Shown here: positions 11,536 to 21,761 of the stretch, piece after piece
How positions within the stretch are numbered: the stretch's first letter is position 1
Layout of the letters: each line of letters opens with the position of its first letter
Assembly (NCBI RefSeq): GCF_026914185.1
Contig: NC_070559.1
Coordinates: forward strand, 1,426,001 to 1,490,000
Length of the DNA stretch: 64,000 nucleotides
Source of the DNA: Puccinia triticina
Lineage: Eukaryota; Basidiomycota; Pucciniomycetes; Pucciniales; Pucciniaceae
Direction of reading: 5' to 3'
Notes under the pieces: model-generated
Seen by the model: the letters and a program-made list of their open reading frames with translations, nothing else
The model's database searches: none
What the model was told of the DNA's origin: nothing
Position numbers and translations under genes: made by a program

Positions 11536-13237
11536 TCAAGTGTCCACCTGCATCATGCCCGTCGATATCACAGCGGGATTTGGAGCTGACCCACTGGGCC
11601 CCGCCGGTCGTAGGCCGGTGGAATTTGGCGCTTGGGCGGATGAACTCGTGCCAGTGGTGCTAGTGTGTCGGAAGCAGATATCTTCTAGGTTTTTTGCGAT
11701 CGTACTGAGGTCTATTTCTGCTACCGTCGACACAGTCTCCTGCTCATAAGTGCTGAGTTTTGACCAGTATTCTTTCCTATAGCAATCGAGCGGCAATCCT
11801 CGGGCGACTCCAATGATTCCCTTTGTCGGTTTGAAGTTGTGTTGTGAGCAAGGATACATCTTGGCATGGGTTGCAATCGTTTGGCGGTGCTGTGCCTGGG
11901 CTTGGACCATCTTGTCGATGCAGTGGAGGATTGTCGTGAGGTCGTCGCTCCGCCATTCAGGCACAAGGCTGATCGGGTGGTTATTTGGGCCGCCATCTTC
12001 TATGTCAGAGCCGCACTCTTTCTGCTCCACGATGTGTGCCAGCGCAATATTTTTGGGAAACAGCTTGTCTACTGCTCCGCATCTGTTTTCCTTGATCTGC
12101 GTTTTGCGAGATGATGATTGGTCAATATACAGATTTGCAAGGCCGGGAAAATCTCCTCTCTGGATCTCGGAGTTACTTACCTTCTTCTTCCAGCGTTGGT
12201 ATTGTCCCTTCGCCGATTTCTCGCCCTTCATCTGATCGTACACGTCAAGCGGCATATCTTGATAGTCCCGCAGCTCTCGTGCTTTAGTCTGGAGCCACCG
12301 ATGGATGATCGCCGGGGCTTCGCCGGCTTGCGCGTCACTGACTTGGGTTGTTCGGCGAATCCACTCGACAGCCTTGACAGCTAGTAGCTCAACAACTGCT
12401 GAATTCCATCCAGAGCTGTCCCCCGGTCCCTTCGCCCATTCAAAGGTCATCCTACTTATGCCCGCGAATGCCAGGGACCTTTCGACATCAGCTTGGGTTT
12501 GGGGGCTGATTGGCTTGCAGCCTTTGGCTGCACGTTTGACAACAACCAAAGTGAATGGTGGTGAGACCGCATGGCGCCGTATCTCTTTTTCGGCAGTGGC
12601 AACAAAATGGTCGATTTCCGCGGGGCTCTTGCCGGATAGTGCTTCACAAAGTCGATCGAGCTGGTTTATTATAGCCTGACTTCTCTTTTCAACCCAGTAT
12701 AAATCGGCTAGTTCTTTTTCAGTAGGAGTTCGGGGGTAATCTTGTGGTTTTTCCGGATAGCCAAGGAAAAACTTGACAAAATCCTTGGATATCCCGCGAA
12801 TATTTGTTGCAGTGCTTGGTGAGCGCGCCCTTTTCAGCTATTCCTTTTGCACAACGCCCGGATTGTTGTTTGCCGTTCATCTCCTCCGCTTCCATCCTCC
12901 CTTTCCTAGCATTCTCCACTACAAACTTTGGGTCCAATCGTGAGCTATTGCCGACCTCCACTGGTTTATTCTGGGCCTCCCCACGACCACCACCTAAAAA
13001 AGAGGCAACAGATCAGCTGACTCGTGCTGTAATTTTAATTGCTGGGTACATTCTCAGATAGGACCTTGACTTGCCCTCAGCATCGGTGTTCATCGCGGAT
13101 TGACCCTCCGGATTCGTGGCCCTATCTTTAAACTCGGGGACCAGACAATCAACCAGGGCAGAGATCCATTGGACGTCTTGATCAGGACTGGGGGGGGGAT
13201 GACCCTGCTGATCAGCGGGAGTGGTTGGGTTATTCAT
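11536..13237 (-). pseudogene. Protein with C-terminal LPLDCYRKEYW motif, frame-disrupted
   Basis: Exon 1 is 13075-13237, starting at the ATG (MNNPTTPADQ). A GC-AG intron of 81 bp (12994-13074; donor GCAAGT, acceptor TTTTTAG) leads in phase into exon 2, which ends at the stop at 11536. Exon 2 has one frame switch near 12820, between a basic KGRMEAEEM segment and an FVKFFLGYPEKP segment. The rest reads through GKSPAEIDHF to the motif RGLPLDCYRKEYWSKLS and a Ser/Pro-rich tail. The same motif ends the gene at 20425-21586. The family is unknown to me. It sits just downstream of the Tnp2 transposase on the same strand, which suggests, without proving, that it is a second gene of that element. Confidence 0.55.
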
Positions 13238-13727
13238 CTACGAAGTGTGTATGGCAGTAGTGGGCAGGGCCACCAGAGGCTAGGTCGATGGTGGTGAAGA
13301 AGGCCGTGGGATGGATCTGCTTGGGGGGAATGTGTGCCTGTTGTAACTTATAATCCAACCTGAAAAGATCAGAAACGAAGCTGGGGCCCAATGGGGGAAT
13401 AAATATGTTGCAACTTAGGCGGAACAATGCAATATCTGGATAATTATAAAGTCAAGACACAGTTGCAGCCGAGATACAACAGAAGAAGGAAAGAAGTTGG
13501 TCTGGGATCGGGTAGCCCTCGGGAGAAGAGGATGACCTCTTGAAGGCGCCCACCCCTTCTAATTGTGCCCTCCGCGGCTGGCCAAAAAACCTTCCCCGCA
13601 GACGCAACTGCTCCCCTTGATCCCTTTCTACAAGGAGTCTTCGACGAGGCTCTCCCAGCCCTTCGGGGACCCACACAGGCACAAACAATCATGATTAGGC
13701 ACTGAGAAAACAACAAACAGAGGCCAT
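13238..13727 (-). other. Possible 3' exon of the transposase, otherwise intergenic
   Basis: The transposase frame ends at 13728 right after a GTGAGT-like donor (near 13745). A TTTTCTCAG acceptor near 13705 would open a further minus-strand exon of Arg/Gly-rich residues reaching about 13444. This could be a genuine terminal exon, but nothing in it is recognisable. Confidence 0.25.
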
Positions 13728-16700
13728 TCATGCAAGGTCACTCACCGCGGTACCCAATCCAACTGCACTGATTGTCTTTGCGGCAATACCGAATGTTCCC
13801 CCTATGTTGCGCATCATAGCTGCATGCCCAATCACCCAATTTGCCTCGACTACCACAGACGCATCATGATCGTCCCTGACCAGATGACAGTTGAGATTGG
13901 GATAGTCACCGTATGGATCTTCGAGTCTTTGGAGTTCCTTGAATGGGTTCACAATGAACCACCTCTGCTGAGGTGTTTGGTCAGATTCGAAGATGTGCTC
14001 TATCTGACCAAATCTTTGGTCCTTGCCCAAGTGAAACTCCACCATGCTGTTACCTTCATGATGCTCAACTGCCGTGAAGGTCTTGCGGTTGATCTGAAAG
14101 CTTCGGAGCACTTCCACCGTGGGATCGAGGTTTTGCATAGCTGGAGTCAACTCAAGTTTGGCTCGTGTGCCTTCTTTTCCGCAGACCGCACGTTTCCACT
14201 TTTGCAACGTAGGCTGATCCAGGGTTAATTTGACCGGTGTTTCTGTATCCTCCTCCACAACTTCGGAGGAGTGTAACCCCTGTGTGTTGCGGCGAAGCAA
14301 ACACAAATTTGAGTTGATATGCCACTTGTGCAACAACGTCCTGGGAATATCGTCTGCAAAACATCAACAGTACATCAGGACCTGTTCCGCGTAGTAACAT
14401 CGACAGAAATTTACACGAACCAAGGTGATGATTTGTGGTTAACCTCTGTAACATCCCGTTCACCCGCTCCTGCGCCCACGCCGCGGTTGATCGGGGAGGG
14501 CCAAACCTCCTGATAACATCGGAGAAGTGCTGGGTAAGATGCAGATTTGGTTTGCTGGTTTTACCAGGCCATCCTTTCTGCAGACAGTTTCGGTAACTCA
14601 ATATCAAGCTATCGAGCTCTCTGAGATCTCGGACGTGAATGCTCAGAAGAGTCAGGAAATGGGCAATTTTACCCAGTGTGGAGGTTGATTCTAGCAGGGC
14701 CAAGATTCGTTGTTCGCTTTCCGGCGTAGCAGCTTCCCCGAGAGACTTTACCCAGAGCGGAATGAGAGCAACAGGATAGTAGACCTTATATAGGATCAAC
14801 CACTCGGCTGCCTTCAGTGATCCGTGAGTCGCAGAGCCCAAATTGTGAGGCACTCAATCAATCCACGACGGCAGAACAGTATGTAGGATGGTCCTTTGGA
14901 CAACATCTAGTTCCTCCGGCAGAAGCTTGGGGTGATCCTTATCTTCAGCCGCTGCGACTGAGGCGAGAGTCCCCCTTTGCATACCTGTGACAGTGTAGTC
15001 ACTTCCGGTCTCTTCATCACTGTTGCTCGGATCCTCATCTGGATTCAATTTGTAAAGTGCCTTCTTCCTTAGGCGCAGCGAATAGGAATGTGTTGATGCC
15101 GAATCAGAGCTTTCCCCGGGCCGGGCTCCGGAGGTGCCAGAGGAATCCAAGTGACTAGGAGGGGGGGCACTCGGACCAGCCTCATGAGGTGCACTTGAAC
15201 GGCTCTTTTTGGTAGGTCTTTCGGCTCTTGGACTTGCGGTTCCCGAATGATCTAGCTTCCTCTTCCCTTTTGACTTTCTCGACACACCAAACCGCTCGTT
15301 GAAAGGAGGCTCAGTGTAAGATTTACTGTTCTGCCATGCATCGTCTAGCTCTTGCATGGACTTGAGTTGTGCCCCCGCTGCGGGCAGAGACAGGAACTGC
15401 ATGCTGTGGTCTTTCAGATCACCCAGGACCAAAGCATGCATCAGTTCCACCGAGCAGTGTTGAATGGGTCGCCAGTAGGGCAACTCGTTCAGGACACTCC
15501 ACCGCGCGCCCTTCTCTTTGGAGAACCGCTTCCTTTCCGTGAAATTTTCCAATTTCTGCCACTCGGAGGCGTTTTGGAGGTGAACATCATCCGTCCGACA
15601 AAGAAACTTGTCGGGATCCGTCTCATCTATTGCTGATTTTGGTAGCAGACAGAAAGAGCAAAACAAGGTCGCCGCGTGACTTCCAAATCCGGCAGTCTTA
15701 CGAAGCGCCGGTAGATCTGCAATGAGCGGGAAAACCGCAACACGGATGGTCCTCCCAACGACAGGAAGACTGGCAGACTGCAATGCAACCCCCTTCCAGA
15801 ATTCCTTCAGCTCATCAACAAGAGGTTGCAAAACGTGGTTGAGTTGCTCCTGTCTAGGTTCCTTGGGGCCTGGGATAATTCCGAAGAGGAAAATGTTTTC
15901 TGGTTTGTATCGATGAGTTGCGGGTAGATTCAGGCAGACTAAAGTGATTGCCCCAACGGTTGTGTGTTTTCCCAGATTCGAGCTTCCTTCCGGGCCAAAC
16001 CAATCGAGATATAAACTGAAGACAAGGTTCCCAGAAGTTTGTGTAAATCGTCCAGTGCCGTCATCTGAGTTGGGAAATTCGCGCCACACACAACCGTGCC
16101 AGACATCTTCCATGGGTTGATCTTCCTGCCAGTTGTTTGCCGCCAGACTGAACTCTAACAAGGCCTCAAAAGAAGGTTCCAGGAGGCGTCGCCGTAACCA
16201 AGACTTGAGAGAAACGTAGTTGAATGTTTGAACAGGCGTTTCGTGACTGCTCTGATTGATCTTGTAAAGCGGCTCGTCACAAGTTGGAGTGAGTTTTTGC
16301 GACTCAGCCCACTTGCAATAACCTTGTTTAGGTGACAGGTAACGTTCTGTACATTGTTTACCCTTCCCATGTACGGTTGCCATTGGGTACAATTTGAAAC
16401 AACGTACACAACATACTTGACTGGTCACCTCAGGGTTCAAGCCAAGCCGATGGAATACCGCCTCCTGCGTCTTTGGGATTTGTCGGACGATTGTGCTCGT
16501 GTCAATTTTTTTCCGAAGGGCCGAGCAACACAACGTTTTCACGGGCAGCTTGTAAGAAATCCACCGCCCCTGCCTTGCTGAGCCTGTTGGAGAATACCGA
16601 TGACGCCATTTGGATCATCACTTGTTTGCAAAAGGCCTCATCCAGATAGACTAGTGTTGGATTTGGGGTGCCTCCTGAAACAGAAGTCGAGGCCTGCGGA

Positions 16701-16988
16701 GCACCCTTCAAATGTCCCCAGGTCAGCTGCCCAATCCTCAACGTCGAAGTCTTGGCAATGCTGATTTGGATTTCTACTCACTAAATCTTGGTTCGAGGGT
16801 CCTGAGAAATCTGCTGGTTGAGCCACGGTGCGCCTGGACAGCTCCAGGGCCACTTGCATCTGGTGCTTGTCAAAAACCCTTTTGGACACGACCCTGCCCG
16901 CGACAATGACTCCGTCTTCCTCCTCGTGTTGCATGGTCTTGCACCTGGCGGGTTCACAATGACAGACATACTTGGGTGGGTTCACCAT
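13728..16988 (-). pseudogene. Tnp2-type (CACTA-like) DNA transposase, disabled
   Basis: The N-terminal part (16988 downward) has a Cys/His cluster, YVCHCEPARC. The middle (16542-14854) matches the Tnp2/Transposase_21 pattern: a LDWFGP motif, then FLFGIIPGPKEP, LQPLVDELKEFW and RVAVFPLIADLPALRKTAGF followed by CSFC. The conserved LPSWID segment comes next, then PHNLGSATHG, AEWLILYKVY and an intron at 14354-14420 (67 bp) that joins TNHHL to a C-terminal domain. Lesions: an in-frame TGA at 14854-14856, an apparent extra A in a 7-A run near 16505-16511, and a frame change near 16640-16690. A functional copy would encode a nuclear cut-and-paste transposase. I did not find terminal inverted repeats, so the element limits are unknown. 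Confidence 0.8.
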
Positions 16989-17728
16989 ACTTTGAATCTA
17001 TGCTGTGAGTATAGAGGTTTGGAGGGTAAGTAAAATATTTTGACTTGAAAAATATCACAAATTAAAGTCACGCCGGACTGGGATGACCACTGCTGTACTC
17101 CTAAAACCACAGTTAATACTTCGGCCAATGCATGTGTGGGCTGTGTTGTAGAAGATTGTACAACCACCACAAACTGCCTAATAGCCACTCAATATGCGCT
17201 GCTATGGCCAGCTCCACGGCCTCCGCAAATCTTCGATTCACAAAGCACCCCTGCCCTTGGTCCATCATGCCATTGACACACAGCCAAGGCAGCCTATCTG
17301 ATGACTTGCTGCCTGCCCGGCTTGGCACATGATTGTACTCCTCATGTCTCAACACAAACACAATTAAACGTGGGGAGATGAGTTGCACTCATGTCATCGC
17401 AACCTGTCTCCAGGCCAAAACCGCCTTTAACTCCACCAACTCGTCGTTGGCCACTCAACATAGTTGAGTCGCGATGACGAGATTCAGGCCCACTCTAGCT
17501 CCCCCACTTGTCCCGGCATTGAAAAGCTGACCTTGTGGAACCCTTGCCTATCGTGTAAGTGTGCTGGACCCGTTCTGATAAGGACGTAATAGGGGTTATG
17601 GAGCCAGAGGCGTTTATATTCTCCCGCGCACTAGGGCCTTTTCCCAACATCAGAGAAAGCTCATTCTGCCAACACCAATCCATCACCCATCCACCGTGCC
17701 TCTCTACTCATCAGATCGAACTCAGGAA
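16989..17728. other. Intergenic, nothing recognised
   Basis: Separates the transposase start from the small gene at 17729. Short frames on both strands are without family resemblance. One copy each of GGCCACTCAACAT-like and AGCCACTCAATAT sequences hint at a short direct repeat near 17182 and 17450. Confidence 0.4.
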
Positions 17729-18109
17729 ATGAACAACCCTTCTGTGTTCAATCCTAGTCAGCTTCAATGGCTTCGAGAGAAGCAGAAACTTGTTGACTCA
17801 GAAATGGACCGCGTCGAAAGGGAATCAGCCACCAACGATAACAACTGGACCAATTGGAACATTGCTTACCGATTTCAAGGCAAGTTGTACGCAGATGCGC
17901 ATGGAATGAAGATCCCCCGATGGGCAGTTCCAAATGTGACAGCAACCTGGAACGCAATCAGGATGCGAGCCGGAAGAGGTATGTGCAGCAGAAGACCCAC
18001 CTCTTCTCAGTGACTGACAGAATCTTCACCCATCCACTTCCCGCCTCCAGGTCCGGTTAACTTTGAGACGGTATCTGCCCCTGAGGGAGTGACACCAGGA
18101 CGCAGTTGA
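17729..18109 (+). CDS. Small spliced gene of unknown function
   Basis: Exon 1 is 17729-17978, starting MNNPSVFNPS. A 72-bp intron (GTATGT...CTCCAG) is followed by exon 2, 18051 to the TGA at 18107-18109, giving 102 residues in one phase. The product is hydrophilic, with a coiled-coil-like REKQKLVDSEMDRVERE segment and a conserved-looking GKLYADAHGMKIPRW stretch. There is no signal peptide. I do not recognise the family. Correct splicing phase and the canonical donor make a real gene plausible. Confidence 0.5.
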
Positions 18110-18937
18110 AGTGTCAATGAACATTTGGAACACTAGGGTGGGGGTGAAGTTCTTTTGTTTATCCAGAAGCAAAGTCCCGCTTTTCTCACCACTTCAAAAT
18201 CCCCATACAGTGCACAACTGCAAGCAGTCAATAAATTTGTCAATGGGAACCGGAATTAGTGTTGGTTGAATAATGACTTCAAGCATAACATGTCACAAAC
18301 TCCTCATGTCGCTGCTACATGTGCCAACATGGTGTAGTGCTTGCCAAGTTTCATGTTCACAAGTGATGGAGAGCGAGGCAAATGCATATCTGCAACAGTG
18401 TCATGACCAGGAAATTGTATTCTCTATGCTCTCGTGCAGCCGCCTGGCACCCAAGGTGTGCTACCCGGCAACAAGCGAGCTTGTTGTGGTGCCATCGGCT
18501 ACTTTGTCCCGCTTGGCCGTTTGCCTAGTCAGCTGTGCAGAAGAGCTTGTCGCAGCACTCCACCTGTGTTGTACTTCTCCCCGCCACACAACCTACATAC
18601 GCATGCCGCACAGCTATCTCGAAACCCAGGCCCATGGGATTGCATTAGCTAAGCTGGCTCCCCTAAGCGCGCGAGCCAGGTCCAGGTGATGGCGTGCATT
18701 GCTGACCGTTGACCTGATCAGAGGACCTTTTTTCAGATCTGACGATCACTAGCTTCATAACATAACCTCTCTGCTTTGAGCTGACTGATCACAAACGCAG
18801 GAACCCAACATCTTAAGACAGGTCAGGCAGGGAAGGGTTGTCGTAACCCAGGAGTCCCAGATGCTAGAGGGAGTCCACTGGGCTGGCCGTTTGAGTAACA
18901 ATTGCCCGACTTCAACAGGACTATGCTGGGTTTCCGG
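18110..18937. other. No gene recognised
   Basis: One open frame of 138 codons (18273-18689) is rich in Cys, Ser and Leu without recognisable motifs. I see nothing else supported. Confidence 0.4.
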
Positions 18938-19874
18938 TGTGGTAGACGGAAAAGTGGAAAAATAAAAAGTTTTTTCTATGCCACATAATTACTCATACTA
19001 GGCCTCAAGATACCATCAAATGGACCCCAGAAATGGATTCTACGGCCAATTTCACCCCTAGCCATCACTGGAAGCACCCCTGGACCCCCTCTAGTGTGGA
19101 AGTTACACCTCATGGACACATATCACACGGCCAGCCCCAGTAACCCAGCTGTCATCTGCCCCAACCCGAGTTTCACAGTAGTACACTTATACATATCACA
19201 GGATACAAACATACATCTCCCTGTCAGGCTACACTCATTACATATTAACTACATACACTCCTTTATATACATAGTATGACATCATTTACACTGTTTCTGC
19301 AGCCTCAGACTTTGTGTATACACTAATTCCCCCTGTATGACAGCTCATGCAGTCTACTGTTACCTCATGCATGCATTAGAATGTTCTGTTGTATATTCTG
19401 ACACCATTCATGTGCCCCTGAGGGGTTATGACATCATTTGTATCTACTCCCACCAGCTAAAATCCCTCACCCTGTTGTCTAGATTAGCTGAAACCCTAAC
19501 CCACAAGCCCCTCAGGGGCTCCCCTTTTGTCTATAAAAGGAGCTCTCTCCACCCCCAGTGGCCTGCTCCCCAGTTCCTCACCCAGAACTCACAAGTCACC
19601 CAACACTCATCCACACTCAAATCCTAAAACCCTTATAACAATAAATCAACCCTTATAACAACATTTCAACCCTTATAACAAAGTAATTGAAACACTTACA
19701 CGTTGCCAGTCAAACAGATTTCATCTGGAACAGACCAGACCTATCACTTAATAAAACTTGCCAAGCTGAGCTTGGTGGGTCTTGTTGACTGATAACAGAA
19801 GGGCAGAGCTTGCAACTCCATCATACCCTTCACCATTCAGCAAAAGGGTTTCATTACCACTTTTGAGTCTTACA
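18938..19874 (+). mobile_element. Solo LTR, copy 1, with 4-bp target duplication
   Basis: The 937-bp unit starts TGTGGTAGACGG and ends GAGTCTTACA. It is flanked by CCGG on both sides (18934-18937 and 19875-19878). A TATA box (CTATAAAAGGAGCTC) lies near 19531, with downstream AATAAA-type signals near 19640, so transcription would run on the plus strand. A second copy with its own different flanking 4-mer is at 25429-26488. No internal retrotransposon sequence is attached, so it is a solo LTR left after recombination. The superfamily cannot be set from the LTR alone. Confidence 0.75.
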
Positions 19875-19878
19875 CCGG

Positions 19879-20424
19879 CATGGCTGGGCTGGAGGGCCAC
19901 TTGTTCAGCTGGGTCTGGGCTTCCAGCGGTGTCTTCTGAAAGGACTCATGGGCAATGTGGAAGAAACAAGAGGCTGCCGGCCAAGGGACTTCCTCTGTTT
20001 CAATCTTCAGGTCCAAAAGGCCATAGTAGTTACAGCACAAAAACACGAATGAGCCAACAACAGGTTTCAGGAGCGGTTAACAAGGGCGTGTCCGCCGTCA
20101 TGTTCGGCCGAACTGGGCGGTGGACATCCGCCAGGGTGCGACACCTCATCAACAACGGCATTCACCGGTTGGTTTACATATTGGGCTGTCACAGTTGACA
20201 GTACGCCCATGGTGGCGTGCCCGTGTGTCCACCCTGATGTTCGTCCGGGCGTCAGGGTGGACGCCGTGGTACCACTCACCAACCAAGCTCTGCATGCCGG
20301 CCGCATGAGGCCAAATCATGACAAACTCCCCCCATTGTGCATATTATGTATGCCTCACCCCTTTCAGTGCTCAAATTGACCACCATCCCTTGTTCCCAAC
20401 AAGCTCGCACCTTGCCACAAAAAT
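19879..20424. other. Repeat-containing spacer
   Basis: No gene seen. The region carries the palindrome at 20227-20262 and a related CATGTTCGGCCGAACTGGGC motif near 20099, so it may be one MITE. Confidence 0.4.
20227..20262. repeat. GTCCACCCTGATG palindrome, copy 4
   Basis: Arms GTCCACCCTGATGTTCG and GGGCGTCAGGGTGGAC are nearly complementary. It is the best-preserved copy of the palindrome family at 10544, 11204 and 11297. Confidence 0.65.
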
Positions 20425-21586
20425 ATGATAAATGCCACCTTCCTTGGGGCGTTCCTGCCTCCATCGAATCACCTGCCCTCAATGCCACCATCCAAGCGCA
20501 ACTTCCTAGACGGCAAGCCCGCGCGTGGAGTTGCTAGATTGAATGCCACGTATTCGACCATCCTCCCAACCTCCAACTCTCCTTGTGCTCGAAGCATGTC
20601 CGCTTTCCTCCAAACTCTCCTGAATTTAGTCACTTCCCCTTCAAAAACACCCTCAGTCGATTGGAAGGCCCATCCGTCCGCCCACAGCTTCCACGTTGGG
20701 TCTAACTTGCCCAACTCCGTCCTTGTCCACGACATAAACCCAATTCCACCTGAAGCTTTACTTACCAAAACTCAGACTGTCCACCCGACTTTTTGCAAGC
20801 TCTTCCATGAGGACCTCTCAAGATCTGAATTCCCCGGTTCTTCTTTTGTCTGGGATCTTCCTTGGGACGGCCACTGGAATCAGCTGTTTGCTCAATTCAT
20901 CCTCAAGCACTGGCGCAACACCTACCACGCAGGGGCATTCAAACAGTTCTTTATTGATCCGGCGGAGGCCACAAGCACATCCATCCAACTTGGTCTTCTG
21001 CATCGGTGGTTCATCGGTAGACAAGAAGGATTCAGGCTCGGCAAATTTTCTCCAGAAATGAAAACGAAAAAGCGACACTCTGAACACAAGTCCAAGATGC
21101 GCATGCAGGTATGCCTCCGCACCTACTCAGGGTTATATTTCTATTAACCTCGCATCTGCTTCATTATAGCTTCAGCAACATCGTCAAGAAACCCTTCATA
21201 CACTTCCGGTTCTCCCCGCAGTCAAAAACCTTTTTGACAACATCAAAGCTACCTCTGACACCGAAACGACACCCACCAAGACTCTGGTAAAGGTGCCCCT
21301 ACCTTGGTGATCAGATCAATTTACCGATTTTGCTCAGAAGTTGGATAGGATATACACCCAGAAGAGGATCACCACTAATGGACGGATTTTTGTACATGCG
21401 GTCACCCTTGAGGCTCAAAGACAGCCATCTGGCCCCGCCTCCTCAACCAGCGTCAGAAATGTACCGCGTCACCTCCCGGCCAACTGTTATTCCCCAACAT
21501 ACTGGTCCGCACTATCTGAATCGGACATGCAGCTTCTCAATCCACAGGCTCCGGTCGAATGGCCACACTTAGAAACCATTGGGTAA
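20425..21586 (+). pseudogene. Second LP-CY motif protein, one in-frame stop
   Basis: Exon 1 is 20425-21108 and exon 2 is 21170-21586, joined by a 61-bp intron (GTATGC...TTATAG) in phase 0. An in-frame TGA at 21308-21310 (after KVPLPW, before SDQF) interrupts exon 2; the frame then continues unbroken to 21586. The segment VWDLPWDGHWNQLFAQF lies mid-protein, and the C terminus RHLPANCYSPTYWSALS parallels RGLPLDCYRKEYWSKLS of the gene at 11536-13237. The protein would be about 365 residues, with no signal peptide. It lies tail-to-tail with the SNF2 helicase gene, 175 bp apart. Function is unknown. The real start could be a later ATG. Confidence 0.55.
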
Positions 21587-21761
21587 ATTCTGATCACTCC
21601 AGTGAGTTGAATACATACAAATCATTCAAGGAGGTTGGTCATCAACATCTGAGCACATTCGTACTGTTCATTTCCTCCAGTTGGTACGCTCAGCCTGCCC
21701 CCGCACCGCTACTCAGTTCCACCCCTCTGACAGCGAACCAAAAACAGGAAAACAAAAAAAC

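Noticed and set aside
18273..18689. 138-codon plus frame as a Cys-rich secreted protein
   Set aside because: No signal peptide-like start and Cys spacing looks random; no intron or family support.
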